Counted from the stretch's first letter, positions 34,537 to 44,660 are shown. The stretch is DNA of 64,000 bases from Candidatus Dojkabacteria bacterium (GCA_016931155.1 JAFGFJ010000001.1:8014-72013), one strand, 5' to 3'. Numbers and translations are program-made. Notes: generated by a model not told the origin, from the letters alone.

Positions 34537-35598
34537 TTAGTCGGTCTTTTTGACCGTGTCTTTAACCGCTGCTTCTTTCTCCTCTTCAGCCTCTTCTTCA
34601 GCCTTTCGTTCATCAGACTTTCTTTTTATCTTGACCTCAGTAACATTATAATCTCTTACATCATGTTTTACGCCTTTCCCTTCATTTCCTTCTATGACTG
34701 CATCAGCAAAGCATTTTGCAAAAAGACCAATAGAAGCAAGTGCGTCGTCATTCCCTGGAACAGGATAGTCAACAACCTCAGGGTTACTATTTGTATCGAC
34801 AATAGAAACAACAGGTATACCAAGCCTTCTAGTCTCGGTCAGAGCAACCTTTTCAAAATTTGAATCAACTATAACTACGGCTCGCGGAAGCTGTTGCATT
34901 GTTTTTATCCCGCCATATAGTCTATTCAACCTTTCCCAGCCTTTTTTCATCCTTGAAACTTCATATTTAGTCTTTCCCTCAACCCCTGATTCAAACTGAT
35001 TTTCAATGTCAAGAAGCTTTTTAAGACTTTTTTTAATAAGTTCAAAGTTTGTCAGAAGTCCTCCGGGCCACCTATTTACAATGAAGTGCGCTCCTGCTCT
35101 CATTGCTTCACTCTGGATAATATCAACTGCCTGTCTCTTCGTTCCAACAAATAAAATATCGCCTTCCTTTGAGGCCTGTGTTAGAAAATTTAATGCCTTC
35201 TCAAGAAGCTCAAGAGTTTTATTTACATCAATAATATGAATATCCCACCTTTTGGAATAAATATAGTCCTCCATTTTCGGATTAAGTCTCTTCGCTTTAT
35301 GTCCAAATTGAACACCCGCTTTAAGCAATTCCTGAATTTCAGGAAGTTTTGCTATAAGACTTGTCTCTTTTTGTTCAACTTTTTCAATTGTTTTCCCGGT
35401 TTGAGAGACAGCCCCAATTTTTGAAGTATCTTTTTTTGTAGAAACTTTCTTCTCAGGAGATTTTGGTGTCTTCTTTGCTTCAGCAACAGACTTTTTGACT
35501 GTTTTCTTGGTCACTGAAGCCTTAGTCACAGTAGTTACTTTCTTCTCTGCCTTTTTTGGCGGAGATTTTTTTACGGACGACTTTTTCTTTGTTGTCAT
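34537..35598 (-). CDS. rpsB: 30S ribosomal protein S2 with lysine-rich N-terminal extension
   Basis: 353 aa (usual about 240). The S2 core starts near residue 88 (LLKAGVQFGHKAKRLNPKM) and includes FVGTKRQAVDIIQSEAMRAGAHFIVNRWPGGLLTNF. The first 85 residues are Lys/Thr/Ser/Val-rich, and the last 40 are charged. The long start is supported by AAGGA placed 5 nt before the ATG. A hairpin lies just upstream. Confidence 0.95.
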   Translation of the reverse strand: MTTKKKSSVKKSPPKKAEKKVTTVTKASVTKKTVKKSVAEAKKTPKSPEKKVSTKKDTSKIGAVSQTGKTIEKVEQKETSLIAKLPEIQELLKAGVQFGHKAKRLNPKMEDYIYSKRWDIHIIDVNKTLELLEKALNFLTQASKEGDILFVGTKRQAVDIIQSEAMRAGAHFIVNRWPGGLLTNFELIKKSLKKLLDIENQFESGVEGKTKYEVSRMKKGWERLNRLYGGIKTMQQLPRAVVIVDSNFEKVALTETRRLGIPVVSIVDTNSNPEVVDYPVPGNDDALASIGLFAKCFADAVIEGNEGKGVKHDVRDYNVTEVKIKRKSDERKAEEEAEEEKEAAVKDTVKKTD

Positions 35599-35622
35599 GT
35601 TTTTCCTTTATTAAATTAAATT

Positions 35623-35637
35623 GTGCGCTTTCCGCAC
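35623..35637 (-). promoter_or_regulatory. Small hairpin in the rpsB leader
   Basis: GTGCG and CGCAC close a 5-nt loop 25 bp before the rpsB ATG. Possible S2 autoregulatory or stabilising leader element; no T-tract. Confidence 0.3.
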
Positions 35638-35760
35638 TTCTTCCCACTCAAGACCTGAAAAACCAGGAAGGAAACAGTATGAGAGGTGCTTATTTAAACC
35701 GGCTAATGATAACAGAAATACCGGAAACTATGCAAATCACCTTTGTATGAAGAATAAGGG

Positions 35761-36201
35761 TCATGGCTCAAAGAGATCAGAACGTGACCTGCTCACCTCC
35801 TGATTGTAATTAACAGGCTGAATGAGCGATTTCTGAGTCTTCAGGATCATCGCATTTAAGACGCTTTTCAAATCCCGTGCCTCAGAATTTGAGAGGTTTT
35901 CAATGACAAACAAAGTCGCCATTGTATTCCTCCTTCGGACAGTTATTTTTGACCCGGAAAATCCCTGATTGACAATGATATCACCCAAATCCATCGTTGG
36001 GTAAGTCTCCTGATGTTCCCAGAATCCAAATTTTGATTTCTTGATTATTGATATTCTGCTCGGATAAATCCTTATAGTAATGGATTCTGTCCAAAAAGGT
36101 TTGGAGATATTTACAACATAAAGTGGAGATCTTGACGCTTCTGAAAAATCCTCGTCATTTATTATCAAACTCTTTTGAATAAAATTGCTTGCATTTTGCA
36201 C
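35761..36201 (-). CDS. Hypothetical protein, possible PH-like fold
   Basis: 146 aa, GTG start. The middle has strand-rich sequence ending in an amphipathic helix, the layout of a pleckstrin-homology-like domain: SITIRIYPSRISIIKKSKFG, DLGDIIVNQGFSGSKITVRRR, TLFVIENLSNSEARDLKSVLNAMI. The family is not certain. Located between topA and rpsB on the same strand. Confidence 0.45.
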   Translation of the reverse strand: MQNASNFIQKSLIINDEDFSEASRSPLYVVNISKPFWTESITIRIYPSRISIIKKSKFGFWEHQETYPTMDLGDIIVNQGFSGSKITVRRRNTMATLFVIENLSNSEARDLKSVLNAMILKTQKSLIQPVNYNQEVSRSRSDLFEP

Positions 36202-36270
36202 CTCTTGTTACCTTTGATAATAAGAACGTTCGATAATTGAAAATATAACGGGTTTTCTTACGGATTTATC

Positions 36271-38478
36271 TTATTTCTTTTTTATATATCTGCATTTGGG
36301 ATACCCGCTGCAACTTATAAAGATCTTTCCCCATTTACCTTTTCTTTCAACAAGATTATGGCCAGACTCAGGACATTTTTCTTTTAGCAGAAGCATTGCC
36401 GTTTCCTTTACATTCGGATAATCCGGATGAGCCCAGAACTGACCGAACCTGCCAGTTTTTAGAATCATTGTTTTACCATCACTTCCTTTTGGGGCTGACT
36501 CGTACTTCTCTATGAATTCCGAAGATTCCTCATTTTTGCTGCCATCGTCTCCAAAACTCTTCATGCCCTTACAATTTGGAAAGTCTGTACAGCTCAAGAA
36601 TTTACCAAAACGACCAAGTTTTATCTTCATAGGTTTCCCACAAACCGGGCATTTCTCATCTGACTTTCCGAGATTGGTGTAGTCTTCCCTGTCTATTGTT
36701 TTCTCCTTTTGCTTTAACTCCTTTTCAAAAGGCAAATAGAAATCCGATATTATTTTGACCCACTCTTTTTGACCGTTTGCAACACTGTCAAGATCATCCT
36801 CCATATCTGCAGTAAAACCAAAATCAACAATTCTGGAAAAATTTTCAACAAGCAAATCATTGACTGCCATAGCTACATCAAGAGGAAATAGGTACCTGCC
36901 ATCCTTTCCAATATACCCCCTGTCCTGAATCGTACTCATAATAGGAGCATAAGTTGATGGTCTGCCTATCCCGTGTTTCTCAAGTTCCTTAATCAGTGTT
37001 GCTTCAGTAAACCTTGCGGGTGGCTTTGTATAATGCTGAATCCCACGAAGCTTTTCCAGGAATAATACTTCTCCAGTTTTTATTTCAGGAAGAATGTTTT
37101 CATTTACCATCTCTGGATAAACTTTAAGGAATCCGGGGAAAATTATTCTTTGTCCACTTGCCCTATAGAGATAATCGTCAATCCGGTTTTCAAGAGTGGT
37201 ATTCTTGAGCCTGGCTTCAGACATCTGAGAAGAGATTGCTTTTTTCCAGATAAGGTCGTATAGACGCTTTTCGTCATTATTTGAGCCAGCAGAAGTATTA
37301 TTAAAATGTGTCGGCCTTATCGCCTCATGTGCCTCCTGTGCAACTTTGCTTCTAGTTTTATAATGTCTCCCATGTTCCGGCACATATTCTTTTCCAAAGC
37401 GACTTGTTATTTCACTCCTCGCATTTTTTATTGCAGACTCAGACAAATTCGTTGAATCTGTTCTCATATAGGTAATATGGCCTGCCTCATAAAGCTTTTG
37501 TGCTATCTGCATGGTTTTTTTCGCACTAAAACCCATCCTGTTTGAAGCCGCTTGTTGTAATGTGCTTGTTGTAAAGGGTGGAGAAGGATATTTTTTGGTA
37601 TCCTTACTCACAACACTGGTTATTTCCCATTTTTTATTACTGGAGTCTTCAACTACCTTTTCTACTTCACTTTTGTTCCCAAGCTTTGGTTTCTTTGAAT
37701 TTACCTGTGCAAGCTCAAACCTGATAAAACCAGACCCTGACACGGAACTTTCTGCAGTCTCCTCCTTTTCCTCTTTCTTTTCCTTACCTTCTTCAGTAGT
37801 TCTTTTCTGATTTTTCTCGCTTAAAACATAGTCAATCTCGATCCCTTTACTCGTTTCTTCATCAGATAAATACGCCTCAACTGACCAATACTCGTTTGCT
37901 TCAAATTTTTCTCGTTCTCTTTCTCTATCGACAACAAGCCTGACCGCAGCAGATTGTACTCTACCGGCAGAAAGACCATATCTAATCTTTTTCCACAAAA
38001 GCGGAGAAAGTTTATAGCCTACAAGCCTGTCAAGTACTCTCCTTGCCTGCTGAGCATTAACAAGACTCATGTCAATAGATCCTGCATTACTCATTGCTTC
38101 AAGGATTGCTTCTTTCGTAATTTCATGGAAAACAATTCGCTTCAAATTTTTACTTTTACTTATTACCTCCCCCTGATCATTTATCACTCCAAGCTCACGT
38201 GCAATATGCCAACCAATCGCCTCCCCTTCTCTATCAGGGTCAACAGCAAGTACAAGCGTATCTGCATCTTTTAATTCTTTTTTGAGTGCGGAAATTATTT
38301 TATTTTTTCCCTTTGCAATAGTGTATGTTGGTTCGAAATTATTCTCTGTATCAACTGCAAGTTCCTTCGTCGGAAGATCAACCACATGACCCATGGAGGC
38401 TCTAACCTTATACTCTTGTCCCAAATATTTCTCAATTGTTTTTGCCTTTGCAGGCGATTCAACAACTACTAAATTCAT
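36271..38478 (-). CDS. topA: DNA topoisomerase I
   Basis: About 735 aa from ATG 38478 (MNLVVVESPAKAKTIEKYLG). An upstream start at 38529 would run into dprA and adds non-family sequence. Toprim DPDREGEAIGWHIA, active tyrosine in HITYMRTDSTNLSE, RFTEATLIKELEKHGIGRPSTYAPI. C-terminal zinc finger CPVCGKPM...SCTDFPNCKG is intact; the last finger has lost one Cys (CPESGH...SCSGYPKC). Relaxes negative supercoils. Starts 19 bp after dprA ends. Confidence 0.96.
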   Translation of the reverse strand: MNLVVVESPAKAKTIEKYLGQEYKVRASMGHVVDLPTKELAVDTENNFEPTYTIAKGKNKIISALKKELKDADTLVLAVDPDREGEAIGWHIARELGVINDQGEVISKSKNLKRIVFHEITKEAILEAMSNAGSIDMSLVNAQQARRVLDRLVGYKLSPLLWKKIRYGLSAGRVQSAAVRLVVDREREREKFEANEYWSVEAYLSDEETSKGIEIDYVLSEKNQKRTTEEGKEKKEEKEETAESSVSGSGFIRFELAQVNSKKPKLGNKSEVEKVVEDSSNKKWEITSVVSKDTKKYPSPPFTTSTLQQAASNRMGFSAKKTMQIAQKLYEAGHITYMRTDSTNLSESAIKNARSEITSRFGKEYVPEHGRHYKTRSKVAQEAHEAIRPTHFNNTSAGSNNDEKRLYDLIWKKAISSQMSEARLKNTTLENRIDDYLYRASGQRIIFPGFLKVYPEMVNENILPEIKTGEVLFLEKLRGIQHYTKPPARFTEATLIKELEKHGIGRPSTYAPIMSTIQDRGYIGKDGRYLFPLDVAMAVNDLLVENFSRIVDFGFTADMEDDLDSVANGQKEWVKIISDFYLPFEKELKQKEKTIDREDYTNLGKSDEKCPVCGKPMKIKLGRFGKFLSCTDFPNCKGMKSFGDDGSKNEESSEFIEKYESAPKGSDGKTMILKTGRFGQFWAHPDYPNVKETAMLLLKEKCPESGHNLVERKGKWGKIFISCSGYPKCRYIKKK

Positions 38479-38497
38479 TCTTAAAAAAATATTCGTA

Positions 38498-39607
38498 TTA
38501 AACCGTCCTCCAGGAACCCTTTTCATCACAATAAATCATTCCTTTGACTTCAAGCTCTGAAAGTGCAGCATTTATTCCGCCAATACTATAACCTAATTTG
38601 TCAAATAGTTGGTCACTTGCCACTGGTGTTTCTGCCAGCACAGTTAGTATTTCGTTTTGAAGTTCAGAAATTTCATTTCCCTGTTTTTTTGATCGATCAA
38701 GAGATTCTGAGAACCCATTATTCACATAATTACTTTGCAAAATCTCTACAAGTACATCATCGATATTTTGAACAAGCTTTGCTTTCCCTTCACTTATTAA
38801 ATTGTTACAACCTTCACCATTCTTGTGGTCAATTGGCCAGGGAAGAGCAAACACCTCTCTGTTTTGATCTATAGCTGAGTGGGCAGTAATAAGTGCTCCA
38901 CTTTTTCTTGGTGCTTCAATCACAAGGGTTCCTAAAGAAAGTCCTGATACTATCCTATTCCTCCTCGGAAAATTCCAGGGTTCGATATTGATCCCGGGAG
39001 GATATTCCGAGATAACAAGTCCATTTTCTAAAATCTTTCTATAAGTACTTCTATTTGCCACCGGATAAGGTTTATCTGCCGAACCTCCCAGTACGGCAAT
39101 AGTGTAACCCCCGGCATCAATAGCACCTTCATGTACACATTTATCTATCCCAAATGCCATACCACTTGCTACTGAAAATCCAAAGCCCACCAGATCCATC
39201 GCAAACTTTCTACTAAATACTTCCCCCTGTTTGCTTGCATTTCTTGTTCCAACAATGCTGATGCATTTTTTTAATTTATCCTGATCATACTTTCCCTTAT
39301 AGTACAAAACAGGCGGAACATCATAAATTTGCTCCAGCAGGAAAGGATAATCCTCTTCCCCATATACTAAAAATTGCGTACCAGAATCTTTCAGATTCCG
39401 GAAAATCCTATTCGTATCAATACCGTCACGAGCCCTTAATATAGCTGTTCCAAATTTTTGTCCAACTTTAACAAGAACCTGTTCAGAAGAAAGCTTTTCA
39501 AGAAGCTCAAATGCAGAGACACTCCTTAGAAGCTGTTGAAAACTAACAGCTCCAATCCCTTTTACATAACTCAAAATTAGTCTGCTATTTTTCTCCTCTG
39601 CTGTCAT
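38498..39607 (-). CDS. dprA: DNA processing protein DprA
   Basis: 369 aa. Rossmann-like DprA core: YPFLLEQIYDVPPVLYYKG, SIVGTRNASKQG, SGMAFGIDKCVHEGAIDAGGYTIAVLGGS, YPPG, FPRRNRIVSGLSLGTLVIEAPRKSGALITAHSA. A C-terminal winged-helix-like domain ends the protein. Loads RecA on incoming single-stranded DNA in transformation, fitting natural DNA uptake in CPR bacteria. The dprA-topA order is conserved. Confidence 0.95.
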   Translation of the reverse strand: MTAEEKNSRLILSYVKGIGAVSFQQLLRSVSAFELLEKLSSEQVLVKVGQKFGTAILRARDGIDTNRIFRNLKDSGTQFLVYGEEDYPFLLEQIYDVPPVLYYKGKYDQDKLKKCISIVGTRNASKQGEVFSRKFAMDLVGFGFSVASGMAFGIDKCVHEGAIDAGGYTIAVLGGSADKPYPVANRSTYRKILENGLVISEYPPGINIEPWNFPRRNRIVSGLSLGTLVIEAPRKSGALITAHSAIDQNREVFALPWPIDHKNGEGCNNLISEGKAKLVQNIDDVLVEILQSNYVNNGFSESLDRSKKQGNEISELQNEILTVLAETPVASDQLFDKLGYSIGGINAALSELEVKGMIYCDEKGSWRTV

Positions 39608-39634
39608 AGGGGTTAAATACTTTTACATTATGAG

Positions 39635-41542
39635 CTAAAAACTATTTGCATTAGTGACAGGCAGTCCAGCAAAATCAGAGTAAAGACAATTTATAAAATC
39701 TTTGATTACAGGCACACTTTTATAGCCTCTTCCTCCAAGTGTTATATGAACAACAAAATTGTATTCTTTCCCTCCGTACTCAAAGCCTCCAATAACCCAC
39801 GAATGTGCACCTTTTAATGGTTTTCCATCTATATATTCTGTAGCATCGGCAGAACCTGTTTTTGCATAAGGATTCCCAGGTGTTCCCTTTAGTATCCATG
39901 CACTTCCCTGCGCCGCATTAACAGCTTTATACATACCGTCTTTTATCAAAGCAAAATTCCCATCATCAACTTGTATCTCTCTAACAACTTCACCTTCGTA
40001 TGTCCGAATAGTTGTTCCTTCTTGGTTTTTTACCTCATGAACAAGTTTCGGTTTGTAAATTTTCCCTCCCGTCGCAACAGCTTCAGCAACTTGAAGCATC
40101 TGTATAGGTGTTGTTGTAACGAGACCCTGCCCAATTGCTGTATTGCAAATATCGCCCAACAACCATTCCCTGTCGTGGACTTTTATCATAAGTTCGGGTG
40201 TAGCCATACTGCCCGCCTGTTCGCCAATCATACCAAGATCCGTTTTATGTCCGATTCCAAATTGATCCGCATAATTCATCAATGTCCTTATTCCACCAGC
40301 CTTTTCAGTTAGTTGTAATCCCGTATTACAAAAAAATACATTACTTGATTTGCCAATTGCCTGAGACACATTCATCTTGCCTAAATACACTCTATCTGCC
40401 TCACAGAATTTAATGTTTCCAGGTAACGTCATACATCCCTCAGAAGAAATAGTTGTGTTTTTATTGATCACACCTTCCTGCAAAGCAGTAGCGGCAAGAA
40501 TCGGCTTGAAGGTTGAGCCAGGAGGTAGCTGTAAAGCAATCGCTTTGTTGACCAAGGGAGTTTTATTATCTGTTATCAAACTATTGAAAGTAGCATTATC
40601 GATACCCTTTGAAAAGAGATTGTTGTCGAAGCTCGGATAGCTAATCATAGATTTAATATTTCCCGTACCCACCTCCATTATAATTGCCGCCCCTCCGTAG
40701 CCATCGAGATCTTCAACATATTTACCAAGCGAATTGAACAAGGCTTCCTGCCAGCGTGAATCTATTGTCAAAACGATATTATCACCAGCCTTTGCACTTT
40801 CCGGTATGTATACATTTTCAGACTCAAAACGCACATCTTTCTCGACAATTTCAACACCATCCATCCCTCTCAAAACCTCATCATACATCTCTTCAATACC
40901 AATTTTTCCTATCTGAGAATTTGAATCGAAACCTCTTTCTGCTACATCCTTTGGACCGGCATCACCAACATACCCAATCACATGTGAAAAAGCTTCTCCT
41001 CCTTCATATTGCCTGAGTGCATCTTCTTCAAGATAAACACCTGAAAGACTCCCTATTTGAGGTTGAATAGAAAGAAAATCATTATTAGTAAGACCCGATT
41101 TTATTGTAACCCTGGTAAGACCAGGAATTTTGCCCTTTTCATTATAAGCTTTACCTTTATATGTATCAAAAAGAACTTCCTTGTCGACAGAAAGAATTTC
41201 TGAAATTTTTGAAATAGTGTCCTCTTCTTTTTCTACAGCAATCTCAACCGGATTCAGGTAGAGAGTAAAAGCAGGAATATTCACCACCAGTCTTTGCCCA
41301 TTTGAATCAAAAATCAATCCGCGGGGAGCCCTTATCGGCACAGAAGAACGACTTATGGTATTTGCATGTAGAAGATTTTTGTCTCCGTTCACAATCTGAA
41401 GACCAAAGAGTTGCCAAAACAAAAATCCAAGAAGAACTACAAGGAAAACATAAAGATAGACAAGTCTCCACTTACTCAACTTGATTTCATCCTGAGGCAA
41501 TATTCCATCCTCAAAATTCAGTTTGTGAAAAGTTTTCCCCAT
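39635..41542 (-). CDS. mrdA: Penicillin-binding protein 2 (elongation transpeptidase)
   Basis: About 635 aa from ATG 41542. One membrane helix (about 30-50), PBP dimerisation domain (SRSSVPIRAPRGLIFDSNGQRL), catalytic SxxK as STFK in LPPGSTFKPILAATAL, SxN in GKSSNVFFCNTG, and KTG in YAKTGSADATEY. Cross-links peptidoglycan in lateral growth. End of mreB-mreC-mreD-mrdA; about 10 bp separate it from mreD. Confidence 0.95.
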   Translation of the reverse strand: MGKTFHKLNFEDGILPQDEIKLSKWRLVYLYVFLVVLLGFLFWQLFGLQIVNGDKNLLHANTISRSSVPIRAPRGLIFDSNGQRLVVNIPAFTLYLNPVEIAVEKEEDTISKISEILSVDKEVLFDTYKGKAYNEKGKIPGLTRVTIKSGLTNNDFLSIQPQIGSLSGVYLEEDALRQYEGGEAFSHVIGYVGDAGPKDVAERGFDSNSQIGKIGIEEMYDEVLRGMDGVEIVEKDVRFESENVYIPESAKAGDNIVLTIDSRWQEALFNSLGKYVEDLDGYGGAAIIMEVGTGNIKSMISYPSFDNNLFSKGIDNATFNSLITDNKTPLVNKAIALQLPPGSTFKPILAATALQEGVINKNTTISSEGCMTLPGNIKFCEADRVYLGKMNVSQAIGKSSNVFFCNTGLQLTEKAGGIRTLMNYADQFGIGHKTDLGMIGEQAGSMATPELMIKVHDREWLLGDICNTAIGQGLVTTTPIQMLQVAEAVATGGKIYKPKLVHEVKNQEGTTIRTYEGEVVREIQVDDGNFALIKDGMYKAVNAAQGSAWILKGTPGNPYAKTGSADATEYIDGKPLKGAHSWVIGGFEYGGKEYNFVVHITLGGRGYKSVPVIKDFINCLYSDFAGLPVTNANSF

Positions 41543-41552
41543 TTTTACCAAA

Positions 41553-42035
41553 CTATCTATAGAGCGAAGTCTTTTTCACCAAGGAAGAACTCGCAATGAT
41601 CCAGACAATAGAAAATAAAATTATATTTGCAGCTATTGTATAGATCAAAGATGAATGCGAAAAACTCCCGATAGCATTATCTTTGAAAATTATTAAAAAA
41701 TAATTAAAAAGCAATGTAAAGACCAAATGAACAAGAGCTCCAAAAAATCTCCTTCCTTCTGATTGAAGATCAAAAATGGAGTTTATTAAAACAACAATAA
41801 GCAAACCTGCAAAACAAGCTAGTTCTTTGGTTCCAATCCAATCTCCACCCAGAAGATCAATAATAATTCCTGAAACAAAAGTAAGAACAATTGCTTCAGT
41901 TTGTCCAAAGAGCCAAAAAATAATCACAGCCGCAATAAACAGATAGTTTATATACCCAAAAGGAGAAACACTTCCTACAGTTGCTTCAAAAAAAGCAAGA
42001 ATGAGTCCGAAAATAACTAGGTAGAAGTATTTCAT
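41553..42035 (-). CDS. mreD: Rod shape-determining protein MreD
   Basis: 160 aa, five or six hydrophobic helices (FYLVIFGLILAFFEA; AIVLTFVSGIIIDLLGG; ALVHLVFTLLFNYFLIIF). Sequence is weakly conserved, but size, topology and position between mreC and mrdA fit MreD. Start overlaps the mreC stop by 1 bp. Confidence 0.85.
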   Translation of the reverse strand: MKYFYLVIFGLILAFFEATVGSVSPFGYINYLFIAAVIIFWLFGQTEAIVLTFVSGIIIDLLGGDWIGTKELACFAGLLIVVLINSIFDLQSEGRRFFGALVHLVFTLLFNYFLIIFKDNAIGSFSHSSLIYTIAANIILFSIVWIIASSSLVKKTSLYR

Positions 42036-42847
42036 TATTGATCTTTCTTAATTCTTAAGACAAATACATATCTTAGTTCTCTGAAATCTATTGCATTCTC
42101 AAGCACAGCTGTTTTCTTTGTCTCCGCCTGTACTTCCCTTATTTCACTCACCCTGCCAACAAATAGACCCGATGGGTATTTACTGTTTGTCCCAAGGGTT
42201 ATGAAAGACTCGCCGTTTTCCAGTTTGTCTGTCTGGAGAATATTGTTCACAACAACCCTCCCACCAAATTCCCCAGTCATAATCCCCCTTGTCTGGTTTG
42301 TTTGAGAAATGACAGAAATACTCGCCTCAGGGGAAGTAATCAATAAAATATCACTTGTATAATTATTTGCTTTTACTACCTCTCCGAGAGCAGAATTATT
42401 CAAAACAAGGATATCTCCTTCACTGACACCATCTGACAAGCCTCTATTAATCCTCGCCCTGCCCTCCTCCTTTGGATCAAGAAAAATAATCTCTCCGGCA
42501 ACAAGTTCAAAATCCTGAGAAAATGTTGTTCCAAGTTGATCTTCAAGTACTTTTATTCTCTCCCCGTATATTTTTAGTCTTGTGTTTTCTTCCTCAAGCA
42601 ACCCAACTTTTATTAGAAGATCATCCCTTTCTTTTTTTATAGAATAGACATTTCCAAACACTCCAACTGTCTGATTAAAATTATCTACTCCTGACTTTAT
42701 GTCAGCTCTGATATTCCTGGTAAGCTCATCCGTAAGTGAGTATATTGGAGAGAAAACCCCTATCAGACTTAAAAGAACAAGAAAGAAGCTGACAACAGTT
42801 AATATCGATATTTTAACAACAGATAAAAAGCCGACACTTTTACGCAT
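42035..42847 (-). CDS. mreC: Rod shape-determining protein MreC
   Basis: 270 aa. N-terminal membrane anchor (ISILTVVSFFLVLLSLIGVF), coiled coil (about 70-100, KKERDDLLIKVGLLEEENTRLK), then two beta barrels with INRGLSDGVSEGDIL and GIMTGEFGG. Scaffolds the elongasome outside the membrane. Starts 12 bp after mreB. Confidence 0.93.
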   Translation of the reverse strand: MRKSVGFLSVVKISILTVVSFFLVLLSLIGVFSPIYSLTDELTRNIRADIKSGVDNFNQTVGVFGNVYSIKKERDDLLIKVGLLEEENTRLKIYGERIKVLEDQLGTTFSQDFELVAGEIIFLDPKEEGRARINRGLSDGVSEGDILVLNNSALGEVVKANNYTSDILLITSPEASISVISQTNQTRGIMTGEFGGRVVVNNILQTDKLENGESFITLGTNSKYPSGLFVGRVSEIREVQAETKKTAVLENAIDFRELRYVFVLRIKKDQ

Positions 42848-42859
42848 ATGAAATTATAA

Positions 42860-43915
42860 TCATATAAACTCATCTCCTGTAAGTTTTACTTTCTCGAGGA
42901 GAGCAATCTCATCAAGTAAAAGCTCTGTCCCCCTTACAACAGCTGTTACAGGATCTTCAGCAATAATCACTGGAGTATCAAGTCTGCTCTCTAAGTACTT
43001 ATCTATTCCCCGTATCAATGCCCCGCCTCCTACAACCGTTATCCCTCTTTCAAGAAGGTCAGAAAGGATTTCGGGTGGGGTCTGCTCTATCGCATCCTTT
43101 ACAGCCTCAGCGATCTTATCCAGAACCCTCATCATCGCTTCCCTCATTTCTATACTTGTAACCTTTACGATTTTTGGAAGACCAGTCATAAGATCCCTTC
43201 CTTTCATATCTATATCCATCTCTTCCTTCATCGGATAAGCAGACCCAATAGCAATCTTTATATCTTCAGCCGATCTGTCACCAATAAGCAGGTTGTATTT
43301 ATGCCTTGCGTAATTAACTATCTCCTGATCCATTTCATCTCCTGCTATTCTCACCGTATTATCAACAACTATGCCCCCTAACGAAATGACTGCTATATCT
43401 GTCGTTCCGCCTCCAATATCAATTATCATACTACCTGACGCATCTTCTATTGGTAGCCTTACCCCGATAGCAGCAGCCATTGGTTCTTCTATTATATAAG
43501 CTTTTCTTGCCCCTGCAGAAAGTGCTGCGTCCGCTACTGCTCTCCCCTCCACTTCCGTAATAGATGAAGGCACTCCCATAACTACTCTCGGCTTTGGAAG
43601 CTTAAATAACTTCGGGTACTCATCATGAACCCTCCTGATAAAGTAGCGAATCATTGCCTCTGTGGTATCGAAATCGGAAATTACTCCATCACGGAGAGGT
43701 CTCACTGCAACAATATTTGAGGGAGTTCTTCCTATCATTCTACGTGCCTCAGTCCCTACTGCCAGCACCTGCTTAGTATTTTTGTTGAGTGCCACAACAG
43801 AAGGCTCATTGAATACTAACCCCAGTCCTTTTATAGAAACAAGCGTGCTGGTAGTACCGAGATCCATCCCGATATCATGCGTAACCATGCCCCATATCGA
43901 ATCCATTAAACTCAT
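42860..43915 (-). CDS. mreB: Rod shape-determining protein MreB
   Basis: 351 aa actin-like ATPase: DIGMDLGTTSTLV phosphate-1, VRPLRDGVISDFDTTE, RVVMGVPSSITEVEGRAVADAALSAGARKAYIIEEPMAAAIG, IDIGGGTTDIAVISLGG. Polymerises under the membrane and guides wall synthesis. Heads mreBCD-mrdA. A second homologue lies at 59599-60603. Confidence 0.96.
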   Translation of the reverse strand: MSLMDSIWGMVTHDIGMDLGTTSTLVSIKGLGLVFNEPSVVALNKNTKQVLAVGTEARRMIGRTPSNIVAVRPLRDGVISDFDTTEAMIRYFIRRVHDEYPKLFKLPKPRVVMGVPSSITEVEGRAVADAALSAGARKAYIIEEPMAAAIGVRLPIEDASGSMIIDIGGGTTDIAVISLGGIVVDNTVRIAGDEMDQEIVNYARHKYNLLIGDRSAEDIKIAIGSAYPMKEEMDIDMKGRDLMTGLPKIVKVTSIEMREAMMRVLDKIAEAVKDAIEQTPPEILSDLLERGITVVGGGALIRGIDKYLESRLDTPVIIAEDPVTAVVRGTELLLDEIALLEKVKLTGDEFI

Positions 43916-44085
43916 TAGGAAAAAGTTGTAATTCGCTCGATTTTAACACGAAGAAGATATATTTAGAAATTTTACCCGGCTACCGTCCCCTATCTAAGTC
44001 AATTATCTGCTTGTTTTTAAGGTTTGACAACAAGTGCCTTAGTCTTTAACTTAGTCCTCAACTTGAACTTTTACTTAGTTTTTAA

Positions 44086-44496
44086 CTAAAACTTTGTCTT
44101 TCTTTTTGCCTTTGTTTTTTCCCTTACTTTAGCTTTTCTCTGAGTTTCGACCGCAACTCCGGCTTCGTTTTTTGATTTAATTTCACCTTTTCCTTCTCTT
44201 TTTCCAGGCTTTGTCTTTGAAACTTGTTCTTTTATTTTGCCCGCAGATTTTTCTGCAGGAATTACTTGAGCAGGCTCCTCATTTCTGAGCCTTTTGTAAC
44301 ATTTCATGCAAATGACCTCTTTGTAAATCCGCCCGCCTTCATCAATAGTGATCTTCCTGAGATTTGGTTTCCATGTTCGAAGAGTTCTCTGAGCTTTGAA
44401 TCTCCAGGCTCCTCCTCCCCCGCTACTACCCCTTCTGTGCTTGCGATTTCCACCGGTAGCAATTGATTTTTGACAAATGAAACAAACCTTAGTCAT
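44086..44496 (-). CDS. rpmB: 50S ribosomal protein L28 with basic C-terminal tail
   Basis: 136 aa. Residues 1-75 match L28: KVCFICQKSIATGGNRKHRR, KAQRTLRTWKPNLRKITID. Two CxxC-type pairs (CFIC, CMKC) suggest bound zinc. The remaining 60 residues are a Lys/Glu/Ala tail (KAKVREKTKAKRKTKF), longer than normal L28 (about 65-78 aa). Confidence 0.88.
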   Translation of the reverse strand: MTKVCFICQKSIATGGNRKHRRGSSGGGGAWRFKAQRTLRTWKPNLRKITIDEGGRIYKEVICMKCYKRLRNEEPAQVIPAEKSAGKIKEQVSKTKPGKREGKGEIKSKNEAGVAVETQRKAKVREKTKAKRKTKF

Positions 44497-44583
44497 TGGA
44501 ATTTAAAAACTTCATAAAGACTTGTCGATATTATACCAAAAAATAGGAATTGGCAAGGAATTTTGACTCGATAACACCTTATC

Positions 44584-44660
44584 TGGAGCTGAGGGCGAGA
44601 GTCGAACTCGCGACCTACGGTTTACAAAACCGTTGCTCTGACCAACTGAGCTACCTCAGC
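44584..44660 (-). tRNA. tRNA-Thr(TGT)
   Basis: Complete cloverleaf on the minus strand: acceptor GCTGAGG/CCTCAGC, D-arm GCTC...GAGC, anticodon loop TTTGTAA on an ACGGT/ACCGT stem (anticodon TGT), T-loop TTCGACT. Discriminator T and encoded CCA (44584-44586). Confidence 0.95.
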
